Below, one piece after another: positions 1 through 6,441 of a DNA stretch of 7,429 bases. The position numbers were made by a program, and so were the translations under genes. The notes under the pieces were generated by a model. It had not been told where the DNA came from, ran no database searches, and saw only the letters and a program-made list of their open reading frames with translations. How positions within the stretch are numbered: position 1 is the stretch's first letter; each line of letters starts with the position of its first letter. Source of the stretch: Candidatus Omnitrophota bacterium (GTDB taxonomy: Bacteria; Omnitrophota; Koll11; Gygaellales; Profunditerraquicolaceae); assembly GCA_025453435.1 (NCBI GenBank), contig JALOQI010000023.1, positions 1 through 7,429 of the forward strand, read 5' to 3'.

Positions 1-1179
1 CTTCCCAAGAACATCCAGATATCCCAGTATGATCTGCCGATATCCGTAAACGGTTATCTCGATATCGAAGCCGGTGGCAAATCGAAGCGCATCGGCATCC
101 GGCGGGCGCATCTTGAAGAAGATGCAGGCAAATTGATGCACAAAGAAACCGTAAGCCTGGTCGATTATAACAGGACCGGCCAGCCGCTGTTAGAGATCGT
201 CTCTGAGCCCGATATCAATTCTCCGGAAGAAGCTTATGAATACCTTACCAGCCTCAAAACGATAATACAGTATACGGGCGTATCGGACTGCGACATGGAA
301 AAAGGCACTTTGCGCTGCGACGCTAATATATCTGTGCGGCCTGCCGGGACCATGGGCCTCGGGGTTAAATCGGAACTTAAAAACCTGAATTCATTCAAGG
401 CGGTCAAGGAATCTCTTTCCTATGAGATCGAGCGCCATAAAGAGATCTTAGCCGAAGGCGGCACGATCGTCCAGGAAACGCGGCTCTGGGATGAAAAAAC
501 AGGAAGAACGGTTTCCATGAGAAGCAAAGAGGAGGCAAAAGATTACCGTTATTTTCCCGAACCTGACCTGCCTCCGTTCGAGATCACAAAAGAAAAGATT
601 TCCGCGATCAAACAAACGATCCCGGAACTGCCCAAAGATAAATATCAGCGTTTCATTAATGAATACGGGCTCCAGGAAACAGATGCAAAACAACTGACAC
701 TTTCCAGGCAAACGGCTGATTTCGCCGAAATGCTGATCAGGGAATTCCCGGGAACGGATAAGAAACCCGTAGTGAACTGGCTGATAGGCCCGTTAAGCTC
801 TGAGGCAAACTCAAGAAACTGCCAGCTGCAGGAACTTGCTTTGAAACCGCGGGATTTGATAGAACTTATACGGCTTGTAGAAAACCAGCAGATATCGAAT
901 TTAACAGGCAAGGCCGTGCTCACAGAAATGATCTCAACTCAAAGGTCCCCGATCGCCATCGTAAGTGAAAAAAATCTTATCCAGGTATCGGACGAATCCA
1001 TGATTGAAAAAGAGGCTGACGCGGTAATACTCGAGAACCCGAAAGTCGCTCTTGATTTTAAAAGCGGCAAGGAAAACGCGGTAATGTTCCTCGTCGGCCA
1101 GGTCATGAAAAAGACAAAAGGCAAAGCGAATCCAAAAGTGGTCAAAGACGTATTAACTCGGAGGCTTAAAGATGTTTAA
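1..1179 (+). CDS. gatB: Aspartyl/glutamyl-tRNA amidotransferase subunit B (5' end missing)
   Basis: GatB is part of the GatCAB amidotransferase, which converts mischarged Glu-tRNA(Gln) and/or Asp-tRNA(Asn) to Gln-tRNA(Gln)/Asn-tRNA(Asn) in the cytoplasm. The frame is open from base 1, and the translated edge (LPKNIQISQYDLPI) is a conserved internal GatB stretch. The gene therefore starts outside the window and is not initiated at the ATG at 136. About 392 residues are present; full-length GatB is usually about 475-480, so some 85-90 N-terminal residues are missing. Visible signatures are HLEEDAGKL, then VDYNRTGQPLLEIVSEPD, then LRCDANISVRP, QETRLWDE and MRSKEEAKDYRYFPEPDLPP. The last 150 or so residues form the helical and YqeY-like C-terminal domain that contacts tRNA, ending in a typical KGKANPK-VVKDVL-RRL tail. 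The stop overlaps the next gene by 8 bases. gatC and gatA are not in view. Identification is very secure. Confidence 0.97.
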   Translation, partial: LPKNIQISQYDLPISVNGYLDIEAGGKSKRIGIRRAHLEEDAGKLMHKETVSLVDYNRTGQPLLEIVSEPDINSPEEAYEYLTSLKTIIQYTGVSDCDMEKGTLRCDANISVRPAGTMGLGVKSELKNLNSFKAVKESLSYEIERHKEILAEGGTIVQETRLWDEKTGRTVSMRSKEEAKDYRYFPEPDLPPFEITKEKISAIKQTIPELPKDKYQRFINEYGLQETDAKQLTLSRQTADFAEMLIREFPGTDKKPVVNWLIGPLSSEANSRNCQLQELALKPRDLIELIRLVENQQISNLTGKAVLTEMISTQRSPIAIVSEKNLIQVSDESMIEKEADAVILENPKVALDFKSGKENAVMFLVGQVMKKTKGKANPKVVKDVLTRRLKDV

Positions 1180-2440
1180 AAAGATCCTGTTAGGCGCTCT
1201 TGTAGTAGCGTGCGCGATAACGATTTCCACCATAACGCTTCCCGCGAAAGAGAAGAAAGACGACCTGTTCAAACAGATAGAGCTGTTCTCGGATTCGCTG
1301 GCCGTGATACAGACTGATTATGTGGACGAGATCAAACCCAAAGATCTCATTTACGGCGCGCTGCGCGGAATGCTTTCGGCGCTTGACCCGCACAGCCAGT
1401 TCATGGATCCTGAAACATACAACGAGCTGAAAGTCGATACTGAAGGCAAATTCGGCGGCCTCGGGATCGAAATAACCATCCAGGACGGGCTTCTGACTAT
1501 TGTAACCCCGATCGAAGACACTCCTGCGTGGAAAGCAGGCCTTAAGGCCAACGACCGCATAGTCAAGATCAACAATGACCTCACTCGCGATATCTCGCTG
1601 ACCGACGCGGTTAAAAAAATGCGCGGCAAAGTCGGAGAAGCCGTATCCTTAACTGTCCTGCGCGAGTCGGAGAAAAAACTACTTGAGTTTAAGATAGTGC
1701 GCGACATCATCAAGATACAGGACATAAAGAACGTAAAAATGCTCGAAGACGGCATAGGTTATGTCAGGCTTGTCGAGTTCAGGGAAAATACGGCGCCCGA
1801 GCTTGCAAACGCGGTTGAGAAACTCAAAAAAACGGGAATGACGAGCTTTATCCTGGATTTGCGCAATAATCCCGGCGGCCTTCTCGATACGGCTGTTGAA
1901 GTGGCAGAGCATTTTGTAGAAAAAGGCAAGCTCATCGTATCCACAAAGGGCCGCAAACAGCAGCAGAACATGGATTTCATGTCAACCGACTCCAGGCCTG
2001 TCACAGACGTCGAAATGGTAGTTATGATAAACGAGGGTTCGGCATCGGGCAGTGAGATCGTCGCGGCCGCTCTGCAGGACCACAAACGCGCTATAATCGT
2101 GGGGACAAAATCGTTCGGCAAAGGTTCTGTTCAGACCATAATACCGCTTTCCGACGGCTCGGCGCTGAGGCTGACGACAAGCAAATATTATTCGCCCCTG
2201 GGGCATGTGATACACGGCAAAGGAGTAATGCCGGATATCGAAGTGCAGGACGGCAATACGCCCGCGGACCTGGCCGCCCAGCTCACGGAAAAACAGAAAG
2301 CCGAGGAAGTTTTCGACAAGATAGAGCATAAGGAGAAAACCGACAAAAAAGCCGACGACTATAAGTCGGACACTCAGCTTGTCAGGGCAGTCGATATTTT
2401 AAGGGCTGTGAAGATATTCAAAGCCCAAAAGGCAAAATGA
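1172..2440 (+). CDS. ctpA: S41-family C-terminal processing peptidase (CtpA/CtpB/Prc type), secreted
   Basis: This is a serine endopeptidase with a PDZ domain that trims or degrades envelope proteins from their C-termini. At 422 residues it has the usual length for CtpA/CtpB. Residues 1-25 are a signal peptide or anchor (MFKKILLGALVVACAITIS...), giving a periplasmic location. The PDZ domain spans about 90-175, beginning GGLGIEI and including AWKAGLKANDRIVKIN. The S41 core follows, with the strand motif DLRNNPGG near 230-236 and the segment NEGSASGSEI. The catalytic Ser292, Lys317 (in GTKSFGKGSVQ) and Gln321 have the 25- and 4-residue spacing of the CtpB triad, so the enzyme should be active. 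The C-terminal 50 residues are charged and helical. The start is supported by GGAGG at 1160-1164, seven bases upstream and inside the gatB end. It overlaps the next gene as ATGA. The family assignment is secure; the substrate is unknown. Confidence 0.96.
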   Translation: MFKKILLGALVVACAITISTITLPAKEKKDDLFKQIELFSDSLAVIQTDYVDEIKPKDLIYGALRGMLSALDPHSQFMDPETYNELKVDTEGKFGGLGIEITIQDGLLTIVTPIEDTPAWKAGLKANDRIVKINNDLTRDISLTDAVKKMRGKVGEAVSLTVLRESEKKLLEFKIVRDIIKIQDIKNVKMLEDGIGYVRLVEFRENTAPELANAVEKLKKTGMTSFILDLRNNPGGLLDTAVEVAEHFVEKGKLIVSTKGRKQQQNMDFMSTDSRPVTDVEMVVMINEGSASGSEIVAAALQDHKRAIIVGTKSFGKGSVQTIIPLSDGSALRLTTSKYYSPLGHVIHGKGVMPDIEVQDGNTPADLAAQLTEKQKAEEVFDKIEHKEKTDKKADDYKSDTQLVRAVDILRAVKIFKAQKAK

Positions 2441-3255
2441 ACCGGACATCGAAAATCATAATAGCAGTTCTTTCAGCTGTGATCCTCGCGCAGTGGGTAT
2501 TTATTTTTAAAACCCGCCAGGCTCCGCCGGGGGTCCGCAAACCCATTCAGGTCAGGGTGGCTCCGCAGGTAAAAAAAATTCCTGTGCCTGCGGTCCACAA
2601 AGGCAATGTCGCCATCGTGCTGGATGACTGGGGATACAACACCTCGAATCTGCCAATAATTGAAGAGATATCTCAACCTTTGACCCTGTCGATCCTGCCG
2701 AATCTTGCTTATTCCCAGAAAGTAGCGCAAACTTTGCATAAAAAAGGCTTTGAAATAATCCTTCATCAGCCGATGGAACCTTTCCAGAAGACAGGCCTTG
2801 AAAAGAACACAATACTGACCACTATGGACGGCCAGACCATACACGCGATACTGGAAGACAGCATAACAAACCTTCCTCACGCAAAAGGAATAAACAACCA
2901 CATGGGCTCGCGCGCGACCGAGGACAACCGCACCATGCAGATCATAATGACCGAATTGAAGAAAAAGAATCTGTATTTTCTCGACAGTTACGTAACGTCC
3001 AGATCGGTAGCCGAATCTGAGGCTGCAAGGTCAGGCGTGGCGTTCATCAAAAGGGATATATTCCTCGACAATCAGCCTGATCCTGAATATATACGCCGGC
3101 AGATAGAAAAACTCCTCAAAACAGCCGAGCGCCGCGGCTTTGCGGTAGGTATCGGCCACGACCGAAAATCAACGCTTGAAGTCCTAAGGCAGGTCCTGCC
3201 TGAAGCCGCAAAAAACGGATACCGGTTCGTTTTTTTATCGGAATTAGTGAAATAA
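2437..3255 (+). CDS. yibQ: Divergent polysaccharide deacetylase (DUF610, YibQ family)
   Basis: It belongs to the divergent polysaccharide deacetylase family (DUF610/YibQ), a NodB-like fold predicted to act on glycan in the periplasm; biochemical proof for the family is thin. The protein has 272 residues. A single hydrophobic segment at about 7-25 is an uncleaved anchor or signal peptide, followed by a Pro/Lys-rich linker to about residue 55. The catalytic-type domain then shows AIVLDDWGY (D63, D64), LHQPMEP (H110), GINNHMGSRAT (N154, H155), FLDSYVTSRS (D183), RDIFLDN (D207) and GIGH (H241). These are the acidic and histidine motifs expected for metal binding. The start ATG overlaps the protease stop by 4 bases, with AAAAGG at 2427-2432 as a modest ribosome binding site. 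In proteobacteria yibQ commonly lies beside an S41 protease and the envC hydrolase activator; envC is absent here. Family secure, reaction inferred. Confidence 0.93.
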   Translation: MNRTSKIIIAVLSAVILAQWVFIFKTRQAPPGVRKPIQVRVAPQVKKIPVPAVHKGNVAIVLDDWGYNTSNLPIIEEISQPLTLSILPNLAYSQKVAQTLHKKGFEIILHQPMEPFQKTGLEKNTILTTMDGQTIHAILEDSITNLPHAKGINNHMGSRATEDNRTMQIIMTELKKKNLYFLDSYVTSRSVAESEAARSGVAFIKRDIFLDNQPDPEYIRRQIEKLLKTAERRGFAVGIGHDRKSTLEVLRQVLPEAAKNGYRFVFLSELVK

Positions 3256-3256
3256 A

Positions 3257-4243
3257 ATGCGCATACTGGGCATAGAAACTTCATGCGACGAAACAGCTGC
3301 ATCTGTAGTAGAGGACGGCCGGAAAGTGCTCAGCGCCGTTGTAAGCTCATCTCTGAGGTTCCATCAGAAATACGGCGGAATCATACCTGAAATAGCTTTT
3401 AGAAAACAGCTGGAGACTATTTGCCAAATTGCCGATTGCGCAATAAAGGAATCTGGTGTACAATTAAGAAATATAGATGCTGTTGCCGTGACCCGGGAGC
3501 CCGGGCTTAAAGGGTCTCTGTTAGTCGGATTATCGTTTGCCGGCGCGCTGGCGGAGTGTTTGAAGGTGCCGTTAATAAATATAAACCATCTTTACGGCCA
3601 TCTTTATTCGCCTTTCCTGAATAAAGATAGCGCGGCAAAGCTTCCGGCCATAGGGCTGGTAGTTTCCGGCGGGCACACGAGCCTTTATTACGTCAGATCA
3701 TTTGCCGATATCGAACTCCTGGGTTCCACGCAGGATGATGCCTGCGGAGAGGCTTTCGATAAAGTCGCTAAGATCCTGGGGTTGGGTTATCCTGGCGGTC
3801 CGGTGATAGAAAAAAAAGCCGCAGACGGAAACCCAAAAGCAATAAGATTCACTTGCTCTAACACACAGAAACCTTTGAATTTCAGCTACAGCGGCATAAA
3901 AACCGCCGTATTATATTTTGCCCGGCAGAATAAACTCGGAACTTTTGCAAAAACGCATTCAGCCGGCGCTAAAAAAACTATCAGCGATGTTTGTGCGTCG
4001 TTCCAGGAAAGCGCGCTGAACGTGCTGGTAGAAAAAACAATTTCGGCCTGCAGGCTAAAGCGCGTCAAAAGCGTCATAGTCGGAGGCGGGGTAGCGGCGA
4101 ACGGTGTTTTAAGAAACAAATTCGTTTCTGCTGCAAAAAAACACGGTTTAAACGTCGCGTTCCCGTCAAAAGAAAACTGCATGGATAATGCGGCGATGAT
4201 AGCCGGATTAGCGTATCACAAGAGAAAAAGGGGAACTTTATGA
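3257..4243 (+). CDS. tsaD: tRNA N6-adenosine threonylcarbamoyltransferase TsaD
   Basis: TsaD transfers threonylcarbamoyl from its AMP derivative to A37 of ANN-decoding tRNAs (t6A), working with TsaB and TsaE, which are not in this window. The 328-residue length is normal. The N-terminus MRILGIETSCDETAASVV is diagnostic. H111 and H115 (INHLYGHLYSPF) match the metal-binding HxxxH. SGGHT lies at 137-141, DDACGEAFDKVAKILGLGYPGGP at 160-182, and VGGGVAANG at 275-283. D310 in CMDNAAMIAG supplies the third metal ligand. One oddity is TREPGL at 79-84, where most homologues have T-x-G-P-G-L, so a Gly is replaced by Glu81. It starts one base after the yibQ stop without a strong ribosome binding site of its own, which suggests coupled translation. 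It overlaps the next gene as ATGA. Confidence 0.97.
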   Translation: MRILGIETSCDETAASVVEDGRKVLSAVVSSSLRFHQKYGGIIPEIAFRKQLETICQIADCAIKESGVQLRNIDAVAVTREPGLKGSLLVGLSFAGALAECLKVPLININHLYGHLYSPFLNKDSAAKLPAIGLVVSGGHTSLYYVRSFADIELLGSTQDDACGEAFDKVAKILGLGYPGGPVIEKKAADGNPKAIRFTCSNTQKPLNFSYSGIKTAVLYFARQNKLGTFAKTHSAGAKKTISDVCASFQESALNVLVEKTISACRLKRVKSVIVGGGVAANGVLRNKFVSAAKKHGLNVAFPSKENCMDNAAMIAGLAYHKRKRGTL

Positions 4244-4707
4244 TGACCGAAAACGCGATCATATGGCGGCTTGTATTATCGGTTTTTTTCGGCGGATTGA
4301 TAGGATTCGAGCGCCAGATGCACCGCAGGACCGCCGGCCTGCGAACAAACATACTTGTATGCATGGGCTCATGCCTTGTAATGCTCGTGTCGCAGTATAT
4401 TTTCGAGATATATAAAAACGAGGTTGACGTAGACCCTTCAAGAATAGCGGCAAGCATAATAACCGGCATTGGATTCCTGGGAGCCGGAGCGATAATACGC
4501 GAGCGGGATAAAGAAGTTGTTCGGGGATTAACGACCGCGGCATGCCTTTGGGTGGTAGCAGGCATAGGAATGGCGGTCGGGTGCGGATTCTACACAGCCG
4601 GGCTAGTCACAACAGCTCTGACTCTCATCGTCCTGTTCTTTTTAAGATATTTCGAAGGGATGTTTATTAATAAAGATAAGGATGATAACGGAGGAGGTGA
4701 TCGGTAA
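4240..4707 (+). CDS. MgtC/SapB-family inner-membrane protein
   Basis: This 155-residue integral membrane protein belongs to the MgtC/SapB family. Members have been linked to Mg2+ limitation, intramacrophage survival and modulation of the F1Fo ATP synthase, but many environmental members have no known role. Family motifs are GGLIGFERQ (E24), TAGLRTNILVCMGS, RIAASIITGIGFLGAGAIIRE and VRGLTTAACLWVVAGIGMAVGCGFY. Four to five hydrophobic segments lie at about 7-22, 36-55, 68-87, 95-113 and 116-135. The long C-terminal cytoplasmic domain of Salmonella MgtC is absent; a short Lys/Asp/Gly tail ends the protein, so it is of the short SapB type. There are two adjacent in-frame ATGs (4240 and 4243). The first overlaps the tsaD stop and lies six bases after AAGGGG (4228-4233). 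The last codons double as the ribosome binding site of the bactofilin gene. Confidence 0.93.
   Translation: MMTENAIIWRLVLSVFFGGLIGFERQMHRRTAGLRTNILVCMGSCLVMLVSQYIFEIYKNEVDVDPSRIAASIITGIGFLGAGAIIRERDKEVVRGLTTAACLWVVAGIGMAVGCGFYTAGLVTTALTLIVLFFLRYFEGMFINKDKDDNGGGDR
4692..4702 (+). promoter_or_regulatory. Extended Shine-Dalgarno sequence for the bactofilin gene
   Basis: AGGAGGTGATC is complementary over 11 bases to the conserved 3' end of bacterial 16S rRNA (GATCACCTCCT). The GGAGG core ends nine bases before the ATG at 4707. It lies wholly inside the Gly-Gly-Gly-Asp-Arg coding tail of the preceding gene and fixes the bactofilin start. It is by far the strongest ribosome binding site in the window. 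High translation of a polymer-forming subunit is an inference. Confidence 0.85.
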
Positions 4708-5213
4708 TGGCCTTTAACAAAAAAAGGACGGACGACAGGATCATGGACGTTGACGCGTCCATGCAGGGATCCCTGAATTTCAACGACCCGATCAATCTGC
4801 GCATCAACGGTAAATTCGAAGGGAACATGCACACGCTGGGAAATCTGACCATAGGCCAGCACGCGATAGTGAATGCGGACATAATCGGCGATACGGTCAT
4901 AGTCGGCGGAAGGATAAAAGGCAAGATCACGGCAAGAAAAAACCTTGTGATACAATCCACGGCCGTAGTTGAAGGCGAGATATTCCCTGCATCCTTAAGT
5001 ATTGCCGAAGGCGGAATATTCGAGGGAAAATGCCAGATGCTGGGCGAATTTTTAAATGTGGATGAGCTGTCGCGGTATCTGGACGTTGAGATAAATCTGG
5101 TGAACGAATGGGCTAATTCCGGAAAGATCCCGGCTGTAAAGCAGGATAATTTCTGGAGGTTCGAGCGCAAGGCAATTGACGGATGGATCGCCGCAGGAAA
5201 GGTCGGCAAATAA
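4707..5213 (+). CDS. Bactofilin fused to a C-terminal excisionase-type helix-turn-helix domain
   Basis: The protein has 168 residues and two domains. Residues about 14-110 are a bactofilin (DUF583) beta-helix. Regular beta repeats carry hydrophobic/Gly patterns such as LRINGKFEGNM, LTIGQHAIVNADI, VIVGGRIKGKI, LVIQSTAVVEGEI and LSIAEGGIFEGKCQM. Bactofilins polymerise without nucleotide into filaments at the inner membrane and organise cell-wall enzymes or chromosome-segregation factors. Residues about 113-163 are a MerR/Xis-like HTH (FLNVDELSRYLDVEINLVNEW, SGKIPAVK, then FWRFERKAIDGWI), as in the excisionase-family DNA-binding domain. Most bactofilins end in a short disordered tail, so this fusion is unusual. 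The start is fixed by an extended ribosome binding site at 4692-4702 and overlaps the MgtC-family stop by one base. The next gene encodes a second HTH of the same type. Both domain calls are confident; DNA binding is not shown. Confidence 0.9.
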   Translation: MAFNKKRTDDRIMDVDASMQGSLNFNDPINLRINGKFEGNMHTLGNLTIGQHAIVNADIIGDTVIVGGRIKGKITARKNLVIQSTAVVEGEIFPASLSIAEGGIFEGKCQMLGEFLNVDELSRYLDVEINLVNEWANSGKIPAVKQDNFWRFERKAIDGWIAAGKVGK

Positions 5214-5220
5214 TACAACC

Positions 5221-5520
5221 ATGGCTGAAGAAAAACTTTTAACGGTGCGCGAGGTATCATCGCTTCTGGATATTTCCGAAAAGGATGTTTTAGACCTTGC
5301 AGAGAGCGGGTCGATCCCGGCATATAAGGTAGGAGGGGTATACCTTCGCTTCAAGCCGTCCCAGGTAGAGGAATTCCGCAAAAAAAGCAAATCCGTCGGG
5401 CAGAAACCCAAAAACTACAGTTTTACGGACCGCGTTTTCGATTTTGTTTATTTCAATGACTTTTATCTACTTTCCGGCCTGCTTATAGCAGGAATGCTCT
5501 TTTTTATCTTGAGACCTTAA
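5221..5520 (+). CDS. Small helix-turn-helix protein with a C-terminal membrane anchor
   Basis: The protein has 99 residues. Residues about 6-53 form an excisionase-family HTH (LLTVREVSSLLDISEKDVLDLAE, SGSIPAYKVGG, then LRFKPSQVEEF), the same fold and layout as the C-terminal domain of the preceding bactofilin. A basic linker (KKSKSVGQKPK) follows, then a probable amphipathic stretch (FTDRVFDFVYFND) and one hydrophobic helix at about 81-97 ending two residues before the stop. This predicts a tail-anchored inner-membrane protein with a cytoplasmic HTH. The ATG at 5221, seven bases after the bactofilin stop, places the HTH directly at the N-terminus. The frame is open farther upstream to a TTG at 5176, but that would overlap the bactofilin gene and add unstructured residues. 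No strong ribosome binding site precedes 5221; GAAAGG at 5197-5202 is too distant. Its function is unknown; it may be a partner or membrane tether of the bactofilin. Confidence 0.85.
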   Translation: MAEEKLLTVREVSSLLDISEKDVLDLAESGSIPAYKVGGVYLRFKPSQVEEFRKKSKSVGQKPKNYSFTDRVFDFVYFNDFYLLSGLLIAGMLFFILRP

Positions 5521-5534
5521 ACCAGGAGTGCCTT

Positions 5535-5936
5535 ATGGCGCGCGCTTTCAAAGTATTCCGCCGCATCTTCAGATTCCATGGTTTTTTCGAAAGCCTCAAA
5601 ATAGCCCTCAACGGCATAGCGTATCTGTTTTTATATCACCGCAATATGCGGATAATATTCTTAAGCGGCGTTGCAGCTTTTTTGCTGGGGGTATATTTCA
5701 AATTGAGGGGAATCGAGCTGGTAGCCCTTTGCATCACTATAACCCTGGTATTCATGGCTGAGATGTTCAATACTGCCATAGAATTGATAATAGATATATC
5801 CTCCCGCAAATATCACACCCTGATCAAGCTCGTCAAGGACATCTCCGCCGCAGTAGTCCTTATAGCGGCGCTGAATTCCGTGGGCGTAGGATTTGTCCTG
5901 TTCTCCAAGCGCATCCTGGCATTATTCACAAAATAA
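5535..5936 (+). CDS. dgkA: Diacylglycerol/undecaprenol kinase family protein (DgkA/UdpK)
   Basis: It is a small trimeric integral-membrane lipid kinase family member. Relatives phosphorylate diacylglycerol (proteobacterial DgkA) or undecaprenol (UdpK), recycling lipids for membrane or cell-wall synthesis. It has 133 residues, an amphipathic N-terminal helix and three hydrophobic helices at about 39-55, 60-83 and 103-126. The active-site block AEMFNTAIELIIDISSRKYHTLIKLVKDISAAVVLI contains E76, N79, E83, D87, K101 and D102. These equal E. coli E69, N72, E76, D80, K94 and D95 with a constant offset of 7. With the same offset, E. coli metal-binding E28 corresponds to His35 (YHRNMRI; UdpK-type enzymes have ERN-R here), a notable substitution. 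The start is supported by AGGAG at 5524-5528, six bases upstream. It is the last gene of the operon, 14 bases after its neighbour. The family is secure; substrate and activity are open. Confidence 0.92.
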   Translation: MARAFKVFRRIFRFHGFFESLKIALNGIAYLFLYHRNMRIIFLSGVAAFLLGVYFKLRGIELVALCITITLVFMAEMFNTAIELIIDISSRKYHTLIKLVKDISAAVVLIAALNSVGVGFVLFSKRILALFTK

Positions 5937-5955
5937 AAAAACCGCATTTCTGCGG
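5934..5955 (-). terminator. Rho-independent terminator for the - strand gene at 5988-6437
   Basis: Read on the - strand, CCGCA-GAAA-TGCGG forms a 5-bp GC-rich stem (5955-5942) with a GNRA tetraloop, followed at once by seven Ts and a further T-rich stretch. It lies 32 bases after the stop of the - strand gene. Read on the + strand the hairpin follows an A-run and has no U-tract after it, so it should not terminate the dgkA operon by the intrinsic route. Its T-run overlaps the dgkA stop codon. The stem is short, so strength is uncertain. Confidence 0.65.
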
Positions 5956-5987
5956 CCGGCGATATTCTTCCAGACTTTCTAATATCT

Positions 5988-6437
5988 TTAGAATCTTTTT
6001 TTGAAAATATATTCTACCTGTTTGCTGTTCTCGTTGAAATGCGCTTTGCCGCGCATTCCCCAGAGAGTGACCTTAGTCTTACTCTCTACAACGTCCTGCG
6101 CTTCTTTTACCTTGAAATAGGGCATAAAAACATCGACTCCGAGCAATTCCTGCCATTGCCTGCGCAACTGATCTTTATCAGTTTGCGCATCGCGCCTGAT
6201 ATAAAAACTTTTCGAGTTAAGCCATGACCAGTAATTGAAATGTTCCTGATTTTCAAGAGCAAGCCTCAGTGAAATATCCGCTCCGTCAACCAGTATACTA
6301 TCATCGATCTTTACGGGGACTACAACAGGCCGCTGGAATTCATTTGCCTGCTGGCGCTCGGCCTGCTGGGCAAAAAGAGGCCATGCAAAAGAGAGGTGGA
6401 AAACAATCATCATAATTGCAATTTTTCTCAATTGCAT
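5988..6437 (-). CDS. Small secreted protein of unknown function
   Basis: I do not recognise this family. From the ATG at 6437 it encodes 149 residues. The first 23 or so (MQLRKIAIMMIVFHLSFAWPLFA) form a clear Sec signal peptide, likely cleaved after FA before QQAERQQ, with no lipobox. The mature part (about 126 residues) has a Gln-rich start, a PVVVPVKIDDSILVDGADISLRLAL segment that looks beta-stranded, an aromatic stretch (HFNYWSWLNSKSFYI), a charged helix (DKDQLRRQWQELL) and a basic end (YIFKKRF). The upstream ATG at 6497 is rejected because the promoter lies inside that extension and GGGAGGA (6448-6442) sits just before 6437. It is expressed from its own promoter, converges on dgkA and ends near a terminator-like hairpin. 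A periplasmic or exported location is the only supported inference. Confidence 0.8.
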   Translation of the reverse strand: MQLRKIAIMMIVFHLSFAWPLFAQQAERQQANEFQRPVVVPVKIDDSILVDGADISLRLALENQEHFNYWSWLNSKSFYIRRDAQTDKDQLRRQWQELLGVDVFMPYFKVKEAQDVVESKTKVTLWGMRGKAHFNENSKQVEYIFKKRF

Positions 6438-6441
6438 ACGT

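Noticed and set aside
133..1179. gatB starting at the ATG near 136
   Set aside because: The frame is open to base 1 and the residues before it are conserved GatB sequence, so the gene is simply cut by the window edge.
3810..3817. Run of eight As inside tsaD as a programmed frameshift or decay site
   Set aside because: The tsaD frame is intact on both sides with conserved residues, and no downstream stimulatory structure or alternative product is apparent.
5176..5220. TTG start of the membrane HTH protein at 5176
   Set aside because: It would overlap the bactofilin end by 38 bases, add an unstructured N-terminus, and use a rare start; the ATG at 5221 begins just before the HTH.
5528..5761. 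Overlapping + strand frame inside dgkA
   Set aside because: It lies in another frame of a well-identified gene, has no ribosome binding site and resembles no protein; it is a shadow frame.
5942..5955. Terminator for the + strand operon at the same hairpin
   Set aside because: The + strand has no T-run after the stem; the polarity fits only the - strand gene.
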